DNA from: Chelydra serpentina
Lineage: Eukaryota > Chordata > Testudines > Chelydridae
NCBI GenBank assembly: GCA_037349315.1
Contig: JBAIAC010000001.1
Span: forward strand, 39,742,001-39,806,000
Length of the DNA: 64,000 nucleotides
Direction of reading: 5' to 3'
A program made the position numbers and the translations under genes. The notes under the pieces were generated by a model. The model did not search any database. It was not told the DNA's origin and saw only the letters and a list, made by a program, of their open reading frames with translations. Of the stretch, positions 11,579 through 24,159 are shown one piece after another. The stretch's first letter is position 1; each line of letters opens with the position of its first letter.

Positions 11579-14099
11579 TTCTCTCCTTTTTGAAGAAGAG
11601 AAAATACCAAAGGAAGAGAGAAAATGAATGGAGGCGCAGAGAACATAAAAAGCAAGGTGATTTAGCAAAGGGTTAGTGCTGAAACTGCTGCTTAATTTGG
11701 GTTTCTTTCCCACATGAATTCGCTTCACACTTCATACTTCCCATTGTATGATGTTTTTGGAGATGCAGTTTCCTCACATGTCAAATGAATCCCACTTAGC
11801 TTCCATGTCTTTCAGTACACATCTTGTCCTGTATGCGCTGATTGCCAGTCTCAGCTTTCCTCATATTTCTGAAACATGCAGCGTTCTATTAAAATGAACC
11901 AAATTTAATTCTCCCTGTAGGTAGCTCTAGACAGGGTCAACTGGAAGTAGGGTTAGTTATTTCCTTGAAAAACGATGTGAATGAGGCAGAGGAGTGGGGA
12001 AGTGACGTGCCCAAGGTTTGCCCAAGGGAGACAAATAAAAATATAACAATTTTGCCTACCTCTGACCTAGTTTTATGTGATTTCTAATTGGCTTGTGGGT
12101 GGGTTTATTAATGGCTCAGTCAGGGTTTGAGATTTGTAGATTTAAAAGTCCACTTCATTACACATTACATTGTGTTTTCCTTGGGGAAGCTCTTCAAAAA
12201 GAGGAAACATCTTTCATCTTTTCCTTTACGTTTTCTTAAGAAAAAATTGATTAGCTATGAGAAAATAAGCTATGGCTTTCTGGCCAGGATTTTAAATTTT
12301 GGCAGATTCCTGAGCAAGAGTTGGTGTGAAAACTGCCCTGGGAACTATGCAGAGCGGGACTGTGAATCAGAGACAAACATGTGACTAGTAATTCCTCCTC
12401 TGCTTCTTCTTTACTCCTAGGGGGATAGTAATTTACTGCTGGCCTACACCTGCAGTAAACTTCCCCATGCACAGGCTCAGCTGCTCTGATCAATGAGTAG
12501 ATGACTTGAGCCATGGCTTTGCCCACTCTGTGTCTGCCTTCTCCAGTAAGGGACTTAGCAGGCAAGTAGCTCTGCTTATATTCTTGTTCAACAAGACTCC
12601 AAGGTCTGGATAGCTCACATAGAAGTGTAAGTTGGGGGCTTCCCACTGCCTCTTATTCCTTTGCATGAGCATGTATTCCAACTCACAATCCAGCCCTTAG
12701 GGTATCAAAAAAAAGATAGACAAATAAAATGAAACTCAAGGTTTGAAGAAGTAAATAAGAGTTAATAAAAAGTATAGCTTGAAAAAAATCATCAGGAGGA
12801 AAGTAAAAACTTACCTAAGTTGTTGCAGTTAAGAGACATAAAGCCAATTTGGTAGAACAAATCAAACTAAGGCTAGCATGTACCCAACTATAACCTCAGT
12901 AACAGAATCACCAGCACCCGAAGGAATTTCTTTATTGTTTGAAAACAATTAAGAAGTACATTTCTTGCCGACAAACAAACATGCATGCAAAACTGCCAAC
13001 ATTTATTACAGCCAAATAGTTGAGATGGCCATCAGTGATAAATGTTATTTTGTTTGTCTACAGAAGTATTTTTATGGTAATTTTTGGCCACATAGCTATG
13101 AAAAATATCATGCCTGTCTAGTGAGATGTCCAAGTTAATTTTATGCTAGCTAAACAGTAACCGAACTGGACTCTTCAGTATATGACAACTTCATGGCCAC
13201 AGCATGTGAATTTGAAGATATGTAAGTACTGTTCTGCAATTACTGAGAAGGGAAACAGCCTTTCGAAACACTGTGTCCTTAATCTGAACTGAAAACATGC
13301 ATATAATGTAAAGCAAAGCACTGAAATAAAGCAGAATACTAGATGAGACTAATCATTATGGAGTTGCAGTAGTGAATCCATAATTAAAACTGCAGTAGCT
13401 ATTCCATTTTAAATTCTGTTGTTCACCCCTCATAACATTCCCATTAAAATTCCTTTGAGGCTGAAAATTTCTAATGCTGAGTCACAAAGCAAAGGTGAAT
13501 ATTTCTGGGAAAGTTTCAAGACAATCAGGCAATCTAGCTTTAAACTACGAAGCAGCAAACTTTTCTGCTTTGTTAAAAGCATTGTGGGCCTGGATATGCT
13601 TTCCCAGAACTCAAACACAACTTGTTTTAACACTTCAGACTTGTTGTGCAGCTAATCTTAGAAGAGGACAAGTGCATGTGATATGTTTTGAAAGATTTGG
13701 TTTGGAAACAAGAAAGTAATGTATGTATAAATCTGTTACCTTTTTAAGCTGCATTGCTTCACAGTGATGGATATTATAACATGTGCCAACTGTTGTCGAA
13801 TGTTACAATGTGTGCCAGGTACAACCACATTCTTAATGCTTGTCAGCTGATCTGTCAATCTTTATACCTACTCCTGGCTGCATATTTGGAGGGAGGACCT
13901 GGCAATTTATCAGGCCTGTTTAGGTATCCGACACTATAAAAGGCTGAGCTTGGATTTTATAGTCAGAGTGTACATTGCTCAGTGCTCTTTTTGACATTGC
14001 AGATGTATAAATTCATGCTGGGATGAATACATTGTAAGAGTCATTGTAAATTACAGTTCAACTGGCAGCAAGTGGATGCTTTAAAAGAAAAAGCTCTGA
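11579..14099. other. No recognised feature
   Basis: AT-rich sequence with only short domain-less frames. A 'GGCAGAGGAGTGGGGAAG' plus 'GTGCCCAAGG' stretch at 11,983-12,020 may be a minus-strand MIR scrap, but it is too short to call. Confidence 0.4.
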
Positions 14100-14107
14100 G
14101 TCCCCCT

Positions 14108-14667
14108 CAGGGGCATAGCCATGGGTGGGCCTGCCCACCCACTTAGCATCCAGGCCCACCCAAATCTGAGCCGGAGCGTGGGCAGGGCCGGACCCGCCGA
14201 ATCCACAGGCTGGGAGGGCGTGAGTCATCCTAGGTTGGGTGTGTGCCTTGTGGGGGCAGGTCTGGGGGTGGCTAGCGCTGGGACCAGAGCAGAGCCAGGC
14301 CGAGCATCTAAGCGCATGACTGGGCTGGGCATGAGCAAGGAGCTGGAGACTGGGCAGCAGTGCACAGTGCCGGCAGGACAGAGGGATACGGCTCGGCGGG
14401 TGGCCGGACACACAGCCAGGGTTGGAAGGGGCAGGTGGAGCTCGAGCCCCAGCCCACCACACTCTGCCCCATGGGCACGCCCTGCAGCCTGTGTGCCCCA
14501 GGCAGCCTCATCTTATGGTGCTGCTGAGTGGTAAAGACCGGCTGGAGGGGGTGGGGGAAGGCAGACTCCTATCCCTCCTGTGTCCCCTTCCCCCCACACC
14601 TCCATCATTGCCCCCCCCCCCCCAAAGTCGGGGCCCACCCAGATTTCCAGTCCTAGCTACACCGCTG
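14108..14667. mobile_element. GC-rich hAT-type non-autonomous transposon (560 bp)
   Basis: The left end is 'CAGGGGCATAGCCATGG'. The right end read in reverse is 'CAGCGGTGTAGCTAGGA'. Both follow CAG-GG-TAGC, an imperfect terminal inverted repeat typical of hAT elements. Flanking octamers are gtccccct (14100-14107) and gtctctct (14668-14675), a decayed 8-bp target duplication with 6 of 8 matching. The inside is strongly GC-rich, with a C15-like run near 14,608, and contrasts with the AT-rich surroundings. Overlapping frames of 134-137 residues on both strands are a by-product of GC content and carry no transposase motif. Confidence 0.7.
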
Positions 14668-14693
14668 GTCTCTCTCTAATCTGTGATAATTAT

Positions 14694-15098
14694 TAGAGCT
14701 GGTCAGGAATGTTCCATAAGAAAATTTCAAACTGTCATAACCAAAACTATTGGCAGAAAAGGGTTGGTTTAGATGATTTTTTTCAACTCAACATTTTTGA
14801 AAAAGGTCTAGAGATTGTCAAACTTTTTGTTTTGACATTTCCAAAATGAAAAATTCTGGCTTCTAGGTTCAAAACAACTTTTCATTTTGAAATTGAAGGT
14901 CATCACTATAAACGATTTAAATTAAAAAAGGTCAAAATTGAAAGAAAATATTGTGATTGATTCAAACTGAATTTTTTTTCAGATTTTTTATTTGTGAAAA
15001 TTTGAGGTTTTGACTTTTTGTCCAAATTTTGGATGGGAAAATGTTCCATATTTCCGAAATTTTTACAGGACCGGAAACCCATTTCCTGCCCAGCTCTA
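14694..15098. mobile_element. AT-rich hAT-type MITE (405 bp)
   Basis: The ends form a clear inverted repeat. The left reads 'TAGAGCTGGTCAGGAA'; the right, reversed, reads 'TAGAGCTGGGCAGGAAA'. Flanking octamers ataattat (14686-14693) and ataattac (15099-15106) match at 7 of 8, fitting a hAT insertion. The inside is a poorly structured run of 'AAAATTTTG/CAAAATTTT'-like words with no frame. A related but less complete copy seems to lie at 41,713-42,000. It sits 26 bp from the preceding GC-rich hAT element. Confidence 0.75.
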
Positions 15099-15106
15099 AT
15101 AATTAC

Positions 15107-18100
15107 GTTTGGTCCTGGTTACCAGGTTAGCATTTAGATGGGCCACAGTCTGAGAATACCTTGAGCTGCTTCTTCTGTAAAAAACCTGAGGAGTGTGGGA
15201 GACTTTAATAGTTTGAGTATCAGGATGGAAATATAGAGATAATCATCTATTCAGTCAGGTACTACCATGCTATATCGATGAGTGCCGCATTAGAACTTAG
15301 ATCCTCATATTACCATAGTCTGCCTTTGTCTGCTTCAAAATTTCAACTTGTAAATCCTTGTAATCCAAGAAGGTGCTTTATGGCTTGGGAGCCACAGGTG
15401 CCCCATCACGTTTGTATCTTTGTTTCTTTCTCATTTGGTGTCTTAAGTTAACCTCCAACAGGACAGTGCCATTTGTACACCACACCCATTGTTCTCTAGA
15501 GCTCTCTGCGGAGCAGTCCATCTCCAAGCTTCTCCTTGATCTGTACTGCCTTCAGCATGGCCCAGTGCTGCCCAGTTTAGCTCATTATGTACTGTGTGTC
15601 CTTTCTTGCCCTCATAAAACAGAGAGTGTTTGATGCTCAACACTGGCATGACTTACCAGATTTTTAGTCGATATCTCTGCTGGGATCATGATGTATTTAG
15701 TAAATTGGTGTTTTCATTTTTGCAAGGGCCATATCATAATCACAGAGTCTTTCATGTCTAGAAGTTCACATCCAGTTCCAAACTGCCTCAAAGTCTGACC
15801 TATTACTAGTCACGTCATTTGCATGTGACATTATGGACATGCACAATCGCTCAAACCATTCCCTGTTATTTTAAAAGCTAACAAATATGCATGCACTTCA
15901 ATGCTAACTAATGCTTTCATATTATTCTCTTCCACTAGTAGTTTTATAATTTCTGAACTGGTTTAAACCTTTGATACATTGTGTTAATACAGGGAGAGAA
16001 AAAAACTGGCAGTTATTCTTTTTTTAATGTCATCCTCTTATTTATTTATTTTTTTCTATTCTACAACTGGATAGTGCAGTTAAAAACAAACACAAAAACT
16101 AAAAACACCTTCTCTACTAAAATGTTTAATCCTTTTAAATCACTTTGCTGTTCCATCTCCTAAAACTCTTGCAAACTATGATAAATTTGACTTCCTCATA
16201 TTAAGTGGTGCCGTGTAGAGTGTAATGCTAAAATATGCTAAATAAGCAAATATCCATTCAGTTAATAGTGCTGAAAGTTTGGCTTAAAAGATGGTAAGAG
16301 TGACACTAGAAGAGAGTGATTGGTTTCACTCACAAATCTCTGTTTCATCATGAAGTTACTGATTCAGGATCAAAATTCTCTATTTTCCTTTATTATGCTT
16401 CCTTCCTTCACAGAACACCAACATTGCTCTGGTTTCCTAAACAGCACACAGTCAAATATGTTTTTCCCCTTTAAATATTATTTATATAGAACATTTTCAA
16501 AGATACAGAATTTATCCAGTGGAAAGTCCTTTGTTAAGGGTAGGAAGATTCACCCATACTATTTCCTATTGGCATTTATACATCTGTGAATAAGTTCTTC
16601 AGCTACACCTTTAAAATGACATCTGGTGAGAACAGACAAATCCCTATGACTAAGATCTTGAATCCCTTCCCCACGTGGGAAGGCTTATGTTAATAAGCTG
16701 CTTATTTTTTCCACAGAGGCTTTACGGGAAACACAATCATCTTCAATAATTTGTTCAATTAAATGATCAGCTGCTTACTTAAACTTAGAACAGGGTCTCC
16801 TGCCTAGCACTATAGCAAGAGGTCCCGTAAACTCTAGGGTCAGGCTCCAGAAGGGTGAAAAATGGAAACCTAACAGGACATTGGATATGTTCCACGTTCA
16901 AAGTATCTATCTAGGAACACTGAAGATTTCTGATTCATTTTAATTTTAAAACCTCTAAAACTTTTTTATGGAGGCTCAACTATTTCACTTGAGCATCTTG
17001 AAAGACTATGAGATGATTGTCAGCAAAGGGGATTTCTTTCAAAATACAGACTCTAGCGAAGCCAGTCTCAACATCCCTATACATTAAACTATAACATTCA
17101 TAAAGTTCTCCTGGAGGGCAGTACCAAACCGGGAGGTTCTAGTTTTGGACTTTGCATTGCCTCCAGTAGATTACCATTATTTTCAGACTAGCCATTCATA
17201 TCATGAAGTCTTTGGAAACAAAAAAGACTGTTTACATAAACATTATTTTGATAGTTGTAAATTTGAAAAGTTCCTAAAATACACTTATCTGGTTTTGTTT
17301 CCTATTTTGCTAATGGTAATTTTCTACAGGTGCATCCAGAGGAGTCTTTTCCTTTTAGTCTGGAATATTTTTAACCAGTTGGGAAGAAGGCATTTTGCTT
17401 GTCTCAAGATATTTGGCTAGATCTATCTAATCTGGTGTACGAGGATACCTTACTTACTAAAATTTCACTCCTTTTTAATTTGCTCTCAAAAGAAATTCTA
17501 GAGATAGATGCTGCAAAGTCAAGTTCAGGAGTCTCTTCTAATTCACAGAATAAATGGGATGTTACTTTGTCAAAAGCCATATTGAGTATAAACAAACAGG
17601 AACATCAATTAATTTTGGCCTAATTTAGATCAATCTTTAACGATAGGGAGGATGATTAGTGGGAGATATGGCAGAGGCTGCAATAAGCGGGAGCAAGAAG
17701 TATGGAGTATCCTAAGACTGTGGGAGAGGGAGGTTGGAAGGACAGTGGATGATCCAGGGGGGGTGGGGAGAAGGCCATAAGTAAGAAACCCCCAATGACA
17801 AGTGCCTCTCTCCTCTGAAGACTCAAATCTCTGGTTCTTTTGTCCCATGATAGTATTAAGACAGGTCCCCATCTTCCACAGAAAAGGGGAAAAGATCTGG
17901 TCAGCCTACAACTGAGAGATATTTAGCAAACACATTAATAAGATTAGCAGAATGTTTCTAAACCAGTCCCTCAGGCGAACATCCAGTTCTGTTTGCTTCT
18001 TTCTTTGCCACATTATTACTTTTGTATTTAATGAAAACATTGTATGAACATGAATAATATAATTTGTAAATCTTCATGCATAAGAAAACAGGAACTGATT

Positions 18101-20239
18101 TGAAATACTTTGTATTCAGTTTGGTATTGCTTTATTTTCCTTCCTTAAAATTGTTCTGCACACTGCATTTGTTCCTGTTAGGCAAAACAGTGTTTTGACT
18201 ATATAAGTGGTAAATGTTTATAAGTAATAAAATGAAATAAACTGGTGATTGAATCAACATGTCCTTACTTCAGGTTAAAAATCTGCAACTTTGCTTTTGC
18301 AAACAACAAAAAATGCATTTAGTTAATTTGTACTTCCATCCCATGTTAAATTTGCTGGGCTTGATTCAAATGCTTTTGTACTATCTAACCCGCTTAAGTT
18401 ACTGAGCACAGTACAAAACCAGACTGCCACTCAGCTACATTTTCCTGTTTCTCCTTCTCTCTTATCCTGATTAAAAGAGTCTGGCTCTGTCATTCTTGAT
18501 CATCCAAATACCCCACTATTTTGTTTGTACATAGAATTTGAGTGCGTGCTACACAGCTGCAGAATCCTCAAACAGTACTAACACAATACTCTAATTGCTG
18601 ACAGAAAACATGTCAGTGATGTCATCCACATTTAATGCTTCGATTTTTTAAACTATGACTAAAGCTTATTAAAATTTAATGGGCAAAATTCATTCCTGGT
18701 GTAAAGATGAGGTTAGGCCAGTAAGCTATTTTGCCGAATGATTTACATAATAAATAACAGGATTTGCAGAAGCTATTGCTGCTTCTCCCCCGCCCCCTTC
18801 AGAGTACAATTTTAAATATTTGTCTTTTTTCTTCAATATTTCCTCATCTGGCTTAAACAGGCATCATCTAGGAGTTAGAATTCCAAATCCAAAACTTTAC
18901 TCTGTAAAAGTGAAAATTATTGTAGCCCAAAATCAGGACCTCCTTATTTTTGTACATAGGATTTGAAAGTTGACACCGCATCAGATTATGCGCTCCTGGT
19001 TCATGTGAAAGCATTGCATAATTTTGGGCAGATTCCACAGAGAAATGTTAGGAAAGCATGTCTATTAGGTAGCCAACACTGAATAGATAGATACTAGTGC
19101 TCTTGAATGCTGCGGGGGGAATATTGTGAATATTTGCAAATGATGCAGCTTCAGTTTGGCTTGTCATTAGGGTTTGAAACTGGTCACGATTTTATCAAAT
19201 ACATGTACTCCATTTGAAGTACAAATACATGAGATAGAAAACGTGTATTCTACTTACAGCGTATGTGTGGAGAGGAAGCTCAAATACAGAATAACACCGT
19301 CACATACTCCCTACATAATTCATTTGTTCACTTGTGATATTCTGTGAAAGTTTCCAAATACCAAAAATACTCATGAAAGTGAGTGTGGTATGCAAGCACA
19401 TTTGCAGAGCCAACATAAGAGCAAAAATATCACTTTTTAAAAATATTTAGTGAATAGTGTTGTAACACAGCAAAAATAAATAAACAAAAGGCCAAATCCT
19501 GACCCAGGTACACCCATAGTGCGGCGCTTGAAGTAAGTGATGTGTTCTTACAAGATTGAAGAAATACTGATGCCTGTGCGGTGCATTTTTATTTCATTGA
19601 GTGAGGGTAGAAAAATTGATAGGTGGGTCACTCATTTGGCAAGACAGAATCAGTCTATGCACTTGGAAAGATTGTGAACCAGATTCACAGCTGATATAAC
19701 TTTACACCACGTGAGAATCTGGCCCAAGAAGTTTTTTCATTTTGACACTTGCACAGGGCTTTGTTTTAATGAAGTATGGGAGGAACTGCTGTTGTTCACA
19801 TGAAAACCTTACATTTACATGCAAAAAGGCTGTTCACCTATGATCAGGACTATTTATTCTCGAATGTGTGTGATATTTTATTTTCCTGTTTTTAAGGTTG
19901 AAGACAGCATCAAATCCTGGATCAGAAACAATACCATGAGACTAAGGTAACCAATCAGACATCACTAATAGCCTGTGTGAACAGTTCCGGAACACCTCAT
20001 AGGTTGATATTTATTTGCGCAGAGTATTCAGTGTATATTTTCAAATTAAAAACATTTGCAGAAATGAGAGTCAGTTTGAGAATAGAAAAATGGGCTAAAT
20101 CCATCTAATTATTTATTAATATTCTAGAATGCATTCACCTCTATATACTATTAACTTAATATGGGAGAAAATGTTGATATACATATAAAATTTCAGGCCA
20201 AGTAAAGAGATTTATTGCTGGAGGGTGCAGACTATGGAG
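15107..20239. other. Largely unique AT-rich DNA
   Basis: More than 5 kb without a gene or clearly bounded repeat. Two weak scraps of the '(C/T)CAGATTCACAG...GAATCTGGCCC' palindromic family appear at 19,490-19,520 and 19,675-19,728, and one near 18,680-18,722. The frames are short. This is the longest repeat-poor stretch in the window, so conserved regulatory sequence could be here, but I cannot see it without alignment. Confidence 0.45.
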
Positions 20240-20299
20240 TTAACGAATCTGAAAATGATTGTCCTTTAAGATACATTACAGTCTTCACACTAATTGTCA

Positions 20300-20520
20300 C
20301 TTTAGGCCAAATTTTCAAAAGCAGTCTCTGCTGTGGAGTGCCTCAATTTTTCGGATGTCCCCCTAACACACCTATAATATCCGAGTTTGGGCATTCAAAA
20401 ACTCAGACGCCCCAAATGGCATTTAAAAAGTGTGGTGTCAAAGTCTTAGAGCAATGTTCTCCTCTCAAATTGCAACTCTGGTATTCTATTGTCCCCCCAG
20501 GCACAGATCCCCACTGACAT
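20300..20520. repeat. Possible dispersed palindromic repeat
   Basis: It contains 'GGCCAAATTTTCAAAAGCAG', later 'CCGAGTTTGGGCATTCAAAA' and 'CCCCAAATGGCATTTAAAAA'. These resemble worn pieces of the 'GATTTTCAAAAGTGC...GTTTGGGCA' sauropsid repeats. The boundaries are not clear. Confidence 0.35.
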
Positions 20521-21548
20521 CAAAAAGGAGTTCCAGAAATCACGAGTCAGTATTTACTTTGTGAATCTCAAATTTCGCCTTTGATTGGATACTTATCCAT
20601 TCAAATAAGATCCATTTTACTACACCCTAATCAGAACCATACACAAAGGAGACAATCACATTTTCATCTAGATAACTTTTTGCATCTTTTAGACACTGCC
20701 AAGTTGACAAAATCTGAGGTTGGTAGGCACTTTTATGCATTTTCAAAGAAATAAGCTTAATAATACAAGCCATTTTTTAGAGGAACAGTACTGTATGCCA
20801 GGCTTGTCTACAATGTATTCTATAGGGTAATCATTCACTTTGTCTCTGTAAGATTTTTAGGGATTTAAAATCAAATTTAGTTTTAGTTTGACACAAATGA
20901 ACTCCAGTACCAGACAGCACACTTGTACTGATCATGCAAAAGACAAATTAACCTCTATAGTTAAATGGAGATTGAGTAACAAATTTAAAAGAGAAATCTG
21001 TGCAGGCTGCTATACATATCTATTTCTTTGGGTGGTTGCCTGGGATGTCTTAATGGGTTATTGTTAAAAGTAAAGAGTGAAAAACTTCCCCAATAAACAA
21101 TTCAAAATAATAAAAAAGTAATTCATACTGTGAAGAAAGGAAAGAGAATAAGCATTACACTGTGTATAAATTTCCCATGGAAATAGGTCAGCTTCTTTTT
21201 CTCTAGAACCCTCCTTCTCTCTTTCACCTCTAAGTGACTTGAAAAGGCTGTTTTATGACCACTGCATTGATTTCCTTTTCTCTAACCCATTGTAATCAGC
21301 CTCCAGTCCTTTCCATTCAAATAGTTCATCAAAGTCTCAAATGACTTCTTGGCTAACACACAGCATCTGTTAAAGTCAATGGAAATCTTTCTATTGTGTT
21401 CATGAAAGTATGGATTGGATCCTAAAGTGTCTTGTTCACTGATAAGACCCTGGGTTGGGACCCAGTGGAGATGGCGGGTCCAGGTCCCCCTACCCTGGCC
21501 ACCATCCACCCGAGGGTGGTGGTGCCACTCACCAGTAATATGGACTTT

Positions 21549-21850
21549 GGCCACTAGGCCGCACTGCCTTGAGAGCAAAGGCCATACCGTTGACACTGGC
21601 CCTTGCGCCGCACTGCCCTGAGAGCAAGGGTTGGAGTATTGACTTTGGCCCTTGGACCGCACTGCCCTGACAGTAAATGCTGTAGTGTTTACTCTGGCCA
21701 TTGGGCCGCACTGCTCTGAGAGCAAGGGCCATACTACTGACTTTGGCCACTAGGCCAGACTGCCCTGATAACAGGGGCTGTATTAGTGACTCTGGCCATC
21801 AGGCCATTCTGCCCTGATCACAAGGGCCATTGGACTAAGGCCACAGGGTT
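21549..21850. repeat. 49-bp minisatellite, about six units
   Basis: Units start at 21549, 21598, 21647, 21696 and 21745, each exactly 49 bp, with a shortened sixth (21794-21838) and the start of a seventh. Each begins 'GGCC' and carries 'CCGCACTGCCCTGAGAGCA' or a close variant, ending in 'TGACT(T/C)T'. A partial unit precedes the array from about 21531. The period is not a multiple of three and the units differ by substitutions rather than indels. A minus-strand frame of 147 residues crosses the array; it shows repeating peptide pieces but no domain. The surrounding 21,430-21,930 region is GC-rich and probably belongs to a larger repeat that carries the array. Confidence 0.85.
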
Positions 21851-21994
21851 ACGCAGGCACGAGACTGGAGGAAACCCTACAGACACAACCGCAGGGCTGT
21901 AACGCAACCCCCCCCCCCCGCCAAGGGTGATGCGTGTATCAGCCCCGCAACAACTACCATGACATTTGTTGTGAGAAAGGACAGCTCTGTCTTA

Positions 21995-22312
21995 GACACC
22001 TAACTCCAGGAGAAGATTTACACCTGTTAATCTCAGGTGGAGACTGGGATTTAGGTGCCTAACTGGGCCAGAGGGAGGTGTTTAAGTCCTTTTGAGGGGT
22101 AGTATAAGCCACAACTCTCTCCTCAGTATTTCTTACTGGCTAGGTTAGGTGGCTCCCTGCTCAGCATACTAGTTTCTATGAATCCCTTTCTGAGGTGCCT
22201 TCCTCTCCCCATATATAGTATAGGAAGCCTGGGCACCTAACTCAGGGCTGAGGATACTACTGGGTGGCAGGGTGCCTAAAGTGAGACCTAAATCTTCTTT
22301 GTGGATGTAGCC
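21995..22312. repeat. Possible palindromic DNA repeat
   Basis: The left side has 'GACACCTAACTCCAGGAGAA', 'GGATTTAGGTGCCTAACTGG' and 'GTTAGGTGGC'. The right side has 'GGGCACCTAACTCAGG' and 'GTGAGACCTAAATCTTC', which partly pair with the left. The layout suits a worn non-autonomous DNA element. The boundaries and family are uncertain. Confidence 0.4.
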
Positions 22313-22499
22313 ATAATCTCTTATAGTTAAATTCTACTATGAGAAAGTAAGGGACAAGGACAAAGTAATCTGCAAATGACGGGAGGATAAGAGGATGGTG
22401 AGCTCCAGTATGGTCCAGTGGATTATAACAACCACCGTTGGCTCTTCATTTGGCACCCAACTTAGTTTCTTTTCTCTTCTCCTTCCCTTCCTCTTCCAG

Positions 22500-23310
22500 C
22501 AGCTATGGACAAAGAAAAGGACACAGCCCCTTCACAAAGCTGAAAGTGGCAGATATTGATACAGTTGACTATGGAATCCTGCTGTCCTCTCTCCGATTTA
22601 TAGCAGGATCACAGTGAGACAGCATCAATCTTTCATCTCAGGCTGAAAGGAAAGAGCTGAGATAGACACTTACTCATCCTTTTCTAGAGTCTTCACAGGG
22701 ATCAATCTCCATATGAAACCACTAGGAGAGATGGAGAAACAGCATGGACCAAAATGCCAGCAATATGCAGCCGTCTCCTGTATGTCAGGCACAAACAGCA
22801 TGATCATGCAACTATTGGTTAAGATCAGTCAAAATTATAGCTGGCTGAACCTGAGTGTTGGAAAGACTGAGCTAATAGTGGTGGGGAGAGGGAAGAACTT
22901 AGAAGAACGCATCACCTGTGTAACATTGCTCTCCATTGAGCATATATGTTCTCAGATCATTAAGACAATGCAGAGCTTTGGTATTCACCATGACTCCTCC
23001 GAGCTTCTGGATACCCAAATACCACATCCAAGAAAAATAAACCCTCTTCTATAGACCTTCAGTCTTGATTAACCAGGTATGAAACCACTCACTTAAAGAT
23101 ACAGCTGGCTCAGAACATTAGTTTGTCTGCTCAGCAACAATGAGAAATAAGAGCATATCACCCTAGAACTCTTATCTTCACTGTCTTCCTATCAAGTACC
23201 ATGTCACATTCAAAGTTTCAGTCCTCATCTTCAAAGCCCTCCATGGTACAGGCCAAGGTACCCAAGGGACAACGTGACTATATGACCATGTCCTCTTATG
23301 GCAGCTACAT
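22500..23310 (+). pseudogene. L2-like LINE reverse transcriptase remnant
   Basis: Plus-strand frames line up in order with an L2-type reverse transcriptase. A 'DIDTVDYGILLSSL' stretch near 22,555-22,597 matches motif A (usual form AFDTVDHxILLxRL). 'MKPLGEMEKQHGPKCQQYAAV' begins at 22713, where the family has a 'YMKPLGE...HQYADD' block. A 'WLNLSVGKTELIVVG' stretch corresponds to the conserved 'W(M/L)xxN.LKLNxDKTE' motif, and 'SFGIHHDSSELLDTQI' to 'LGVHLDSSL...QI'. Past 23,160 the frame shifts but keeps 'LSSYQVPCHIQSF' and 'SPPWYRPRYPRD'-like pieces, in line with the family's C-terminal region. The catalytic YADD is YAAV at 22764-22775, so the copy is inactive. Family naming is from remembered motifs. 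Confidence 0.7.
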
Positions 23311-23957
23311 TCCATTGGAACTGTCAATTGCTGATGAGGGAGAAGAGAGAGTGAATTAAATATCTCTTCCGGGGACACTTCACTTCATTATCTTGGAAGG
23401 TGCTAATATACTATGGAGATGGATGCTGAATAAGAATCTACACAGATAATTTGGAATTTCTGAATTTTATTCAGTAACTTACTTCATGATCTTGGGTAAG
23501 TTTCTGAATCTTTCTGCCCTCCCTCCCCATATTTGGTTGGTCAGGATTTCTCCTGCTGGCTCGCCACCTTAACTGTCTCTGTCTTTTCCCCTAGACTCAT
23601 CTCTCCACCTACCCACAACAATATACAGGAGGAAAAGGATGAAATTTGTAGGTGAAGTTAAACTGATGCAAACATGAAGAAGGATAGAAATATAATGAAA
23701 AGAGAAAGAAAAGTGTTTTTCTTTACCACACTTGCAGCCTTTGAGCTTTTCTCCAATTTGCTATAATAGTTACTACAGAGCAATCTTGCATAATAATATC
23801 CAGCAAGAGCAAATGTCATGATAAAATCATCATTATTATTCATAGAGCTGTCATCAATAGCCTGCTTACTGCACAATTCACTGAAGAAATACTATTTTGC
23901 CACAGATAGAGTAGTGCATTTTAAAATAGCAAAACTTGATTCAGAGTCCCCTCATCC

Positions 23958-24158
23958 AGGCTGTACAGAACCATAGAAAACTCAAACTATACTATTATTT
24001 TGAAACACAAGGGAAAGGGTGAGCGAGACCAATGGAATTCAAGACTTTGTGAGACTAAGTATTATCATACATGAAAGCTTCATAAGATTTGTTTGTGTTC
24101 ATGACTCTGAGTATGCTGTACTTGCACTGTAATTTGCAGTGTTGTCACAGTTTTTGAT
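23958..24158 (+). repeat. Duplicated ~200-bp segment, copy A
   Basis: It starts 'AGGCTGTACA', holds 'ACTATTATTTTGAAA' and 'GAGCGAGACCAATGGAATTC', and ends with 'CACTGTAATTTGCAGTGTTG' plus 'TCACAGTTTTT'. The same blocks occur in the same order and orientation at 26245-26439. The middle parts have diverged with small indels. It may be a local duplication or two members of an unnamed dispersed family. Confidence 0.75.
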
Positions 24159-24159
24159 A

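Noticed and set aside
14058..14534. Overlapping 134- and 137-residue frames on opposite strands
   Set aside because: Open frames are expected by chance in the GC-rich hAT element; both strands are open together and neither has a transposase motif.
21282..21725. 147-residue minus-strand frame over the minisatellite
   Set aside because: The repeating peptide comes from the 49-bp array; no signal peptide, domain or conserved start is seen.
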